A stretch of DNA of 13,557 bases. Source: Flavobacterium sp. UBA6203. Its GTDB lineage: Bacteria; Bacteroidota; Bacteroidia; Flavobacteriales; Flavobacteriaceae. Positions 6,870-13,557 of this stretch are shown in pieces (position 1 is the stretch's first letter; each line of letters starts with the position of its first letter). A program made the position numbers and the translations under genes. The DNA lies in NCBI GenBank assembly GCA_002421645.1, contig DIST01000023.1, positions 1 through 13,557 on the forward strand, written 5' to 3'. The notes below the pieces were generated by a model. That model worked only from the letters and a program-made list of their open reading frames with translations, made no database searches and was not told the origin of the DNA.

Positions 6870-7409
6870 TTATTTTGTTACCAAATAAACGGTATCTTCT
6901 CCGTCATTTTCTAGCCATTTTACAATTACTTTTTCATTGTTTATGGCATCTACTTGCCTTCCTCTATAATCAGGTTGAATAGGTAAATGACGACTGAATC
7001 TTCTGTCGATTAGCGTTAAAAGTTCTACTTCTGATGGTCTTCCGAAAGATTGTATTGCTGTTAGAGCCGCATTTATACTTCTTCCTGTATATAAAACGTC
7101 ATCGATAAAGACTACTTTTTTATCTTCAACTAAGAAATCGATTTGGGTTTTGTTGGCTTCCAATGGTTTTTCGCCTCTTCGGAAATCATCACGAAAAAAG
7201 GTAATGTCTAAAAATCCTAATTGAATATTAGAAATGTTATAATCCGATTCTAAAAGTTGCTTGATTCTTTCCGCTAAATATTTACCTCTTGGTTGTAATC
7301 CTATTAACACGGTTTTGGAGAAATCTAAATGATTTTCAATTAGTTGACAAGCTAATCGGTGTAGAATAATCTGAACTTCTTTTGAAGTGAGCAAAATTTT
7401 TTGACTCAT
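6870..7409 (-). CDS. pyrR: PyrR bifunctional regulator / uracil phosphoribosyltransferase
   Basis: PyrR-family proteins bind PRPP and uracil. In Gram-positives they also control pyr operons by binding mRNA. The 179-aa form starting MSQKILLTSKE contains the type I phosphoribosyltransferase loop VVFIDDVLYTGRS (99-111) and the PyrR-typical LIDRRFSRHLPIQPDYRGR (133-151). I chose the ATG at 7407-7409 over a longer frame from a TTG at 7425-7427. That TTG lies inside a good -7 promoter box (TAAATTTG), so it is unlikely to be transcribed, and the extra six residues have no family support. It leads the pyrR-pyrB cluster. With the promoter so near, the leader is only about 10-15 nt, too short for the Bacillus-type attenuator, so regulation by PyrR here, if any, must work differently. 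Confidence 0.94.
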   Translation of the reverse strand: MSQKILLTSKEVQIILHRLACQLIENHLDFSKTVLIGLQPRGKYLAERIKQLLESDYNISNIQLGFLDITFFRDDFRRGEKPLEANKTQIDFLVEDKKVVFIDDVLYTGRSINAALTAIQSFGRPSEVELLTLIDRRFSRHLPIQPDYRGRQVDAINNEKVIVKWLENDGEDTVYLVTK

Positions 7410-7424
7410 AGTGTGTTGTTTGTA

Positions 7425-7455
7425 CAAATTTAGAATTTATATTTCTAATAGCAAT
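7425..7455 (-). promoter_or_regulatory. Bacteroidota-type promoter of pyrR
   Basis: Read on the minus strand, ATTG (7452-7455) is followed after exactly 19 bases by TAAATTTG (7425-7432). This fits the Bacteroidota primary sigma consensus TTTG/TTG - N19-21 - TAnnTTTG. The predicted transcript would start near 7418-7422, leaving a very short leader before the ATG of pyrR at 7409. Confidence 0.72.
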
Positions 7456-7504
7456 CGTATTGTAAAAAAAAGAAAATATTCATACTTAACTAAAATGTTA
7501 TTTG

Positions 7505-7572
7505 CCACGGATTTTATGGATTTAAAAGGATTACCATTTGAAAAAATCTGTTATAATCAGTGAAATCAGTGG
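7505..7572. repeat. Intergenic imperfect palindrome between the ABC-F and pyrR genes
   Basis: CCACGGATTTTATGGATT (7505-7522) is the approximate reverse complement of 7555-7572, with four mismatches over 18. The words CCACGGATT, AATCTG and AATCAGTGAAATCAGTGG are typical of a dispersed intergenic repeat of Bacteroidota (CCACGGATT...ATCAGTGG type). It lies between the ABC-F terminator and the pyrR promoter, so it is probably not transcribed from either under normal termination. Confidence 0.62.
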
Positions 7573-7581
7573 TTTCAATGT

Positions 7582-7617
7582 AAAAAAAATCCCGTTACTA
7601 AAAACAGCAACGGGATT
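7582..7617 (-). terminator. Rho-independent terminator of the ABC-F gene
   Basis: On the minus strand, four bases after the ABC-F stop, AATCCCGTT (7588-7596 on +) pairs perfectly with AACGGGATT (7609-7617), with two further pairs inside a small mismatch and a short loop. The stem is followed on the minus strand by an unbroken run of about eight T (7582-7589), a textbook intrinsic terminator. Confidence 0.88.
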
Positions 7618-7621
7618 GATA

Positions 7622-9373
<1,752 letters not shown>

Positions 9374-9397
9374 TTTCCAGATTTAATAATCAAGTAG

Positions 9398-10801
9398 ATG
9401 ATTAAAGATTACACTAAATACTTTTTACCCCTATCTGTTTTGCTTCTAACTACTTTAACTTCTTGTAAAAGAACGTTTAAAGAGGATGATTATGTTGCCT
9501 ATTTTGGTGGAGAAATATTAAATCCACAAGAAAAATATATATTATTCTTAAAAGACGATGAAGTAATTGACACCATTTATTTAGACAAAAATAATCGTTT
9601 CTTACATAAATTTGACTCTTTACCTCCCGGATTATATAGTTTTAAACACAATCCTGAATATCAATACGTATATTTCGACAAAAATGATAGTTTAATGGTT
9701 AGGTTAAATACTTTTGACTTTGACAATTCAGTTGTATTTTGTGGTCGCGGAGATGAAAAGAACAATTTTTTAATGGAATTGTATCTTAAAAATGAAGCCG
9801 ATAAAAATAACATGTATGACAATTTTGATAAAGATGTAAAAAAATTTATCAAAAACATAGATTCTAGTTTTGCTATTCGTAAATCTTTCTACTTAAAACG
9901 TAAGGCAGAAATTGGTTGGGATGAGAATTTTGATGTAGTTGCAAAAGCTTGTTTAGACTTTCATCATATCACCAAAAAAGAGATTTATCCTTATGCACAC
10001 CAATTTAGAACAGGTGAAAACATTAGAACAAAACTCCCTTCTAATTATTACGAGCACCGAAAAGAGGTTGATTTTGAAAATGCACTCTTAACCAATTATT
10101 CTCCATTCATCAAATATGTAAGTGTAATGTTAAACAACGTTGCACTTCAAAAAGACCATCTAGATTTGAATGAGAATTCTTTGGAGAACAACATAGAAAA
10201 ATTAAACATCACAGATACTTTAATTAAAAATCAGAAAGTTAAAAATGTAGTTTTGAATAATGTTGCTATGATGTACTTGTTAGAAGATCAGAACATGTAC
10301 AACAATCAAAAATTCATAGAACGTTATTTACAATTAACAACTGATAAGGATAATAAAAAAGAAATTACCGAAATCTACAATTCTGTTCAGAATTTAAAGA
10401 TGGGAAATCGTTTACCAGAAATTGATTTGGTTGATAGTTCTTACAAACCCGTAGAAATTAATTCATTAATTAGCAAACCAACTGTTTTATTCTTTTGGAC
10501 AAGTCATGCTGAATCTCATTTTGCAGCATCTCACAGAAAAGTAACGGAATTACAAACAAAATATCCCGAATATGATTTCATAGCTATCAATGTAAATGAT
10601 AATGATTCTAAATGGAAAAATGCTTTAAAAAAATACAATTTTGAAGGCGTAAGAGAATTACACGCTGTTGACTTTGAAACAATAAGAAAACAATGGGTCA
10701 TCACAAAAATTCACAGAATTATTATCTTAAATGCTGATGGAACTATCAAAAATGGTTTTGCTAATTTGTTTGACGTGAATTTTGAACAGAATTTGAAATA
10801 A
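9398..10801 (+). CDS. Lipoprotein with N-terminal DUF4369-like and redox-dead thioredoxin-fold domains
   Basis: The 467-aa protein has a lipoprotein signal: a hydrophobic run (FLPLSVLLLTTL) ending in the lipobox LTSC, with Cys23 as lipidation site. The mature N-terminus carries KEDD at 28-31; a Lys-acidic patch close to Cys is reminiscent of flavobacterial surface-export signals, but this is speculative. Residues about 35-110 are beta-rich and resemble DUF4369, a domain found before thioredoxin-like domains in Bacteroidota. A helical middle (about 120-330) follows. The C-terminal part (about 336-467) looks like a TlpA/AhpC-type thioredoxin fold: GNRLPEIDLVD, PTVLFFWTSHAESH and IIILNADGTI. The CxxC motif is replaced by A371-E-S-H374, and the cis-Pro position appears to be His439, so disulfide exchange is unlikely. 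It probably sits in the outer membrane or faces the periplasm. It is divergent from the ABC-F gene. Confidence 0.85.
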   Translation: MIKDYTKYFLPLSVLLLTTLTSCKRTFKEDDYVAYFGGEILNPQEKYILFLKDDEVIDTIYLDKNNRFLHKFDSLPPGLYSFKHNPEYQYVYFDKNDSLMVRLNTFDFDNSVVFCGRGDEKNNFLMELYLKNEADKNNMYDNFDKDVKKFIKNIDSSFAIRKSFYLKRKAEIGWDENFDVVAKACLDFHHITKKEIYPYAHQFRTGENIRTKLPSNYYEHRKEVDFENALLTNYSPFIKYVSVMLNNVALQKDHLDLNENSLENNIEKLNITDTLIKNQKVKNVVLNNVAMMYLLEDQNMYNNQKFIERYLQLTTDKDNKKEITEIYNSVQNLKMGNRLPEIDLVDSSYKPVEINSLISKPTVLFFWTSHAESHFAASHRKVTELQTKYPEYDFIAINVNDNDSKWKNALKKYNFEGVRELHAVDFETIRKQWVITKIHRIIILNADGTIKNGFANLFDVNFEQNLK

Positions 10802-10837
10802 AATTAGTATTGTTTTTTGGATAACCATTACTAATAA

Positions 10838-10865
10838 AAAAAGCGTTCTAATCAGAACGCTTTTT
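10838..10865. terminator. Bidirectional intrinsic terminator
   Basis: AAAAAGCGTTCT (10838-10849) pairs perfectly with AGAACGCTTTTT (10854-10865) around a four-base loop AATC. The T-run on the + strand serves the lipoprotein gene. The A-run on the left gives a T-run on the minus strand for the transaldolase gene. A smaller 7-bp inverted repeat (10803-10809 with 10829-10835) precedes it. Confidence 0.9.
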
Positions 10866-10886
10866 GCTTTATATAATCTTCAGAAA

Positions 10887-11543
10887 TTATTTATTTCCTT
10901 TTTCGTAATCAGCAATAAATTGAGCTATCCCAATATCTGTTAATGGATGTTTTAACAATCCTGTAATTGATGATAATGGTCCAGTCATGACATCAGCACC
11001 AATTTTAGCACAGTTAATTACGTGCATCGTGTGACGCACAGAAGCTGCTAAAATTTGCGTTTCAAATCCGTAGTTGTCATAAATTTGACGAATTTCATCG
11101 ATTAAATTTAAACCATCTGTAGAAACATCATCTAATCTTCCTAAGAAAGGCGAACAATATGTTGCTCCCGCTTTTGCAGCCAATAAAGCTTGTCCAGCAG
11201 AGAAAATTAAAGTTACATTTGTTTTAATTCCTTTATCAGAGAAATATTTACATGCTTTTACACCTTCTTTTGTCATAGGCAATTTAACAACAATTTGCTC
11301 GTGTAATTCAGCTAACTCTTCACCTTCTCTAATCATACCTTCTAAATCCATTGCATTTACTTCCGCACTTACATCACCGTCAACAATATTACAAATGTCT
11401 ACGTAATGTTTTAGGATATTGTTTTTTCCTGTAATGCCTTCTTTAGCCATTAACGATGGGTTTGTAGTAACTCCATCTAAAATTCCTAATTCTTGTGCTT
11501 CTTTAATTTGCTCTAAATTAGCTGTGTCAATAAAAAATTTCAT
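10887..11543 (-). CDS. tal: Transaldolase, small TalC type
   Basis: Transaldolase moves a dihydroxyacetone unit between sugar phosphates in the non-oxidative pentose phosphate pathway. This 218-aa protein belongs to the short TAL/FSA family, forming (beta/alpha)8 barrels. It shows [19 protein letters not shown] (24-31), the Schiff-base Lys K87 in VVKLPMT and a C-terminal region LTDIGIAQF. Two positions separate the aldolase from the transaldolase in this family: E. coli FSA has Gln59 and Tyr131, and here the matching residues are Glu61 and Phe133, the transaldolase pattern. Databases often call such proteins fructose-6-phosphate aldolase; I favour transaldolase. I chose the ATG at 11541-11543. 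A longer open frame starts at a TTG (11610-11612) inside the -7 promoter box and runs through a dispersed repeat, so the extra 23 residues are spurious. Confidence 0.93.
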   Translation of the reverse strand: MKFFIDTANLEQIKEAQELGILDGVTTNPSLMAKEGITGKNNILKHYVDICNIVDGDVSAEVNAMDLEGMIREGEELAELHEQIVVKLPMTKEGVKACKYFSDKGIKTNVTLIFSAGQALLAAKAGATYCSPFLGRLDDVSTDGLNLIDEIRQIYDNYGFETQILAASVRHTMHVINCAKIGADVMTGPLSSITGLLKHPLTDIGIAQFIADYEKGNK

Positions 11544-11576
11544 CTTTTTAAATTTTAAAGTATTGTGTGTTGTTTT

Positions 11577-11597
11577 GTCCTTCGACAAGCTCAGGAT
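11577..11597. repeat. Dispersed CTTCGACAAGCTCAGG-type repeat in the tal 5' UTR
   Basis: The + strand word TCCTTCGACAAGCTCAGGAT occupies 11578-11597. It contains the short inverted repeat TCCT/AGGA and CTTCGACAAG. I recognise this word as a short repeat found in many copies in unrelated bacterial genomes, usually in gaps; that is from memory. In frame on the minus strand it yields the peptide ILSLSKD, a common false N-terminus. Confidence 0.6.
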
Positions 11598-11609
11598 TAA
11601 TTGTGATTG

Positions 11610-11640
11610 CAAAAGTACGAATAAAAAATTCCAAATTCAA
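11610..11640 (-). promoter_or_regulatory. Bacteroidota-type promoter of tal
   Basis: On the minus strand TTG (11638-11640) is followed after 20 bases by TACTTTTG (11610-11617), matching TTG-N19/20-TAnnTTTG. Transcription would start near 11604-11607, giving a leader of about 60 nt that includes the repeat at 11577-11597. The -33 TTG is formed by the first unit of a hexamer repeat. Confidence 0.65.
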
Positions 11641-11659
11641 GGGCAAGGGCAATAGCAAG
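11638..11659. repeat. Hexamer tandem repeat overlapping the tal -33 region
   Basis: CAAGGG CAAGGG CAATAG CAAG is a 3.7-copy six-base tandem repeat with one variant unit. Its minus-strand word CTTG supplies the -33 TTG of the tal promoter. Such hexamers can vary in copy number by slippage, but adding units on the far side would not alter the -33/-7 spacing. Confidence 0.7.
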
Positions 11660-11700
11660 TTCAAAAATCAATTAGAAGCCGAAACAATTTCAGCATGAGA

Positions 11701-11734
11701 TCACCCATCACCCATCACCTTTCACCCATCACCA
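11701..11734. repeat. Heptamer tandem repeat TCACCCA at the end of the downstream SDR gene
   Basis: Just beyond the stop of the SDR gene (11737) are 4.9 copies of TCACCCA, the third reading TCACCTT. On the minus strand this is GGTGATGGGTGA-like. It is not a hairpin and has no T-run, so it does not explain termination of the SDR transcript, and no other terminator is seen before the tal promoter. Confidence 0.85.
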
Positions 11735-11736
11735 AT

Positions 11737-12540
11737 CTACAACTTATAATGATTCATCAACATTCTCTCATACACCGTATCAGGCAAAATTCGTTTTAGA
11801 ACAATAGAAAACTTTTGCATGAAAGCCCCAACTTTATAATGTACTTTTGGTTTATTGGTTTGAATGATAGCAAAAATTGCTTCTGCCATTTCGTTTGGAT
11901 TACTGCCACTATCTACATGCGAATCCATTTCTTTTAAGGTATTTCCGTAAGGAACTTCGTAAGCCGAACCTTTCACTACTGGCGCATGGTAACGTCCTGC
12001 TGCAATATTAGTAGCAAAATCACCTGGAGCGACATTCGTAATTTGAATTCCGAAAGATTTGACTTCCATTCGTAAGGCTTCGGTGATTAATTCTAAAGCG
12101 CCTTTTGAAGCCGAATAAATTCCACGATAAGGTAATCCCATGTAACCTGCAATCGAAGTAATATTGATAATTAAACCCGATTTTTGCTCACGCATTTGAG
12201 GTAAAACCGCTTTCATTACCTCAATTGGTCCAAATAAATTCGTTTCAAAATTATTTCGGATTTCTTCTGTTGGAATTTCTTCAATTGGGCCTGTAATTCC
12301 AACTCCAGCATTATTAATTACAATATCCAATCGTCCTGATTTTTGAATCACTTCGGCTACGCAATTCACGATACTTTGCTTATCGCGAACATCTAAAGCT
12401 ACTAATGGAAATATCGAATTCGTGATTTTTTCAGGATTTCGGCTTGTGCCGTACACTACAAAACCTTTTTGATGCAAAAACTCGCCAATTGATTTTCCAA
12501 TTCCTGATGAACCACCTGTAATTAATACTACTTTACTCAT
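11737..12540 (-). CDS. SDR family NADP-type oxidoreductase
   Basis: This is a complete classical short-chain dehydrogenase/reductase of 267 aa. The cofactor motif is TGGSSGIG (8-15). TSRN with R34 after the second strand suggests NADP(H). D50, in ALDV, contacts adenine, and NNAG is at 76-79. The catalytic Ser129, Tyr142 and Lys146 are all present in ITSIAGY and YSASKGA, and the PGDFATNI loop (172-179) follows. After about residue 200 the C-terminal part (HYKVGAFMQKFSIVLKRILP) resembles SDRs acting on lipid-like or steroid-like substrates, but the substrate is unknown. It starts 37 bp after the epimerase stop on the same strand and is probably co-transcribed with it. It serves as the in-window control for the Tyr-less SDR at the left edge. 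Confidence 0.93.
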   Translation of the reverse strand: MSKVVLITGGSSGIGKSIGEFLHQKGFVVYGTSRNPEKITNSIFPLVALDVRDKQSIVNCVAEVIQKSGRLDIVINNAGVGITGPIEEIPTEEIRNNFETNLFGPIEVMKAVLPQMREQKSGLIINITSIAGYMGLPYRGIYSASKGALELITEALRMEVKSFGIQITNVAPGDFATNIAAGRYHAPVVKGSAYEVPYGNTLKEMDSHVDSGSNPNEMAEAIFAIIQTNKPKVHYKVGAFMQKFSIVLKRILPDTVYERMLMNHYKL

Positions 12541-12577
12541 TTTAGTGTGAATTATACTGCGAAAATACGGCTTTAAA

Positions 12578-13557
12578 TTATTTCAAAGAAATTCCTAACC
12601 CAACTTTCTCCGAAAGCAATACTTTTCCTTTTTCGATGGTGCTTCCAAAAGCGATGTCGTTTGCAATCAAATTCGCGCCATCTAAATCTACATAATCCAC
12701 TAAAGGAACCAAAACCGCTCCGGCTGAAATTCCAACGGTTGATTCGGTCATGCAACCTATCATGATTTTGAAATCGTTGGCTTGAGCTTCTTTAATTAGT
12801 TCTAAAGCAGGAGTCAATCCGCCTGTTTTGACTAATTTGATGTTGATAGTTTTATAATGCGATTTTAAATCGGAAAGTTTTGTTTGTTCTTGGCAATCTT
12901 CATCGGCCATCCAATTCGCAAATTTAGAAACATTCAAATGACTGTAATTTGAAATTCCGGTCTTCATGGGTTGTTCAATATAAGTAAATTGAGCTGATAA
13001 CGGATTTTCTTCCAATTGTTGACATTCGGAAATAGAGAAACTTCCGTTGGCATCTAAAGCGATTTCTTTTTCGCAATTCAGTAATAAATTCAATGCTTTT
13101 TCATCGTAATGATTCCATTTTACTTTGAATTTATTCCAATCTGATTTTGCGATTTTTTGCAATTGCTCTTCCATTGGAGCGACACTTATGGTGATGGAAG
13201 ATTCAGGTAATTGTTGTATTTCAATCGAATTTAATTCTAAGAAACTTTTATTTTCCAACTTCCCAAATAAATCCCAATACGCACAATCTAAAGCCGAACG
13301 CAAGAAAGAATGCAATTGTAAACTTTCTAAAAAAGCATAAAATTCAGAAGGATGTTTTATGGATTTTTTTTCGATTTGAGCTTGAATTTCGGCTAATTTC
13401 TGAGTGAAATCATTCAAGTTAATTCCATAGTAATCAATCGCTGTACATTCGCCATAACCAGTTTTTCCGTTTTTGGAAAGCGAAATAATTAAGGCTTCTC
13501 TGAACGAGTAACTTCCATAACTAATTGAAAATGTTTCTTTTAGTTGTAAGCGAACAA
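12578..13557 (-). CDS. Dipeptide epimerase (enolase superfamily), N-terminus cut by the window edge
   Basis: Enolase-superfamily L-Ala-D/L-Glu-type epimerases invert the second residue of dipeptides released from peptidoglycan. The reading frame stays open to the right edge, so the gene is 5'-partial: 325 residues are visible and only the first few are missing (families are about 335-345 aa). The TTG at 13415-13417 is not the start, since the upstream residues (LKETFSISYG, then GYGECTAIDYYG) are the normal capping-domain N-terminus. In visible numbering the KxK acid/base motif is K144-V-K146, metal ligands are D168 (LDANG), E194 (YIEQP) and D218 (ADED), the second-face Lys is K240 or K243 (INIKLVKTGG), and D290-L-D292 (VDLDGA) is the motif that holds the dipeptide amino group. 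That last motif favours epimerase over o-succinylbenzoate synthase. The exact dipeptide is not known. Confidence 0.9.
   Translation of the reverse strand, partial: VRLQLKETFSISYGSYSFREALIISLSKNGKTGYGECTAIDYYGINLNDFTQKLAEIQAQIEKKSIKHPSEFYAFLESLQLHSFLRSALDCAYWDLFGKLENKSFLELNSIEIQQLPESSITISVAPMEEQLQKIAKSDWNKFKVKWNHYDEKALNLLLNCEKEIALDANGSFSISECQQLEENPLSAQFTYIEQPMKTGISNYSHLNVSKFANWMADEDCQEQTKLSDLKSHYKTINIKLVKTGGLTPALELIKEAQANDFKIMIGCMTESTVGISAGAVLVPLVDYVDLDGANLIANDIAFGSTIEKGKVLLSEKVGLGISLK

Noticed and set aside
7410..7427. TTG start for a 185-aa PyrR
   Set aside because: The TTG is part of the TAAATTTG promoter box and the family N-terminus fits the ATG at 7407-7409.
11701..11734. CRISPR-like array
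   Set aside because: The units are 7 bp, directly adjacent, with no spacers; this is a simple tandem repeat.
12573..12755. 60-aa open frame on the minus strand (MHDRINRWNF...)
   Set aside because: It lies wholly inside the dipeptide epimerase in another frame and has an Arg/Trp/Phe-rich composition typical of a shadow frame.
13415..13417. TTG as start of a 279-aa epimerase
   Set aside because: The frame continues to the right edge and encodes the normal capping domain, so the gene is partial, not short.

Overview
The window is AT-rich (roughly one third G+C) and looks like a member of the Bacteroidota, most likely Flavobacterium or a close relative. Three things support this. The proteins have flavobacterial character, for example a lipoprotein with an N-terminal DUF4369-like region and a thioredoxin-fold tail. 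The promoters match the Bacteroidota form TTG-N19/20-TAnnTTTG instead of the E. coli form. The intergenic gaps hold short repeats of the kind flavobacteria scatter between genes. There are no Shine-Dalgarno boxes; starts are preceded by A-rich stretches.

Layout. 1-128 is a large inverted repeat at the edge of the sequence, probably a fold-back joint made during amplification, sequencing or assembly. It interrupts an SDR gene whose C-terminal half follows on the + strand (to 494). Next come two cryptochrome/photolyase family genes on +: a canonical class I CPD photolyase (584-1870) and a divergent paralog that has lost most of the flavin-reduction tryptophans (1907-3367). The second overlaps, tail to tail, the end of a long minus-strand cluster.

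Read in the direction of transcription, that cluster is pyrR - pyrB - an unrecognised AT-rich gene - a small STAS-like gene - rnz - a HAD phosphatase (7409 down to 3364). A good promoter lies just before pyrR. Upstream of it, also on minus, sits an ABC-F ATPase (9241-7622) with its own promoter and a clear intrinsic terminator. A divergent + strand lipoprotein (9398-10801) ends at a bidirectional terminator shared with a minus-strand transaldolase (11543-10887). Further right, on minus, are a second SDR and a dipeptide epimerase that runs off the right edge.

How the genes work together. The pyr genes make and regulate pyrimidines, and rnz matures tRNA 3' ends. The ABC-F protein probably acts on ribosomes. 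The photolyase repairs UV damage. The transaldolase serves the pentose phosphate pathway, and the epimerase recycles peptidoglycan-derived dipeptides. This is mostly ordinary chromosome. I did not find a defence system, prophage, IS, CRISPR array or RNA gene.

The most interesting points are several proteins that keep their fold but have lost catalytic residues: the SDR at the left edge (YxxxK Tyr is Val), the second photolyase (Trp triad broken, flavin Asn is His), the lipoprotein (CxxC is AxxH) and the ABC-F ATPase (both defects fall in the same composite ATP site). The variety of intergenic repeats is also notable; one lies in a 5' UTR and one covers a promoter element.
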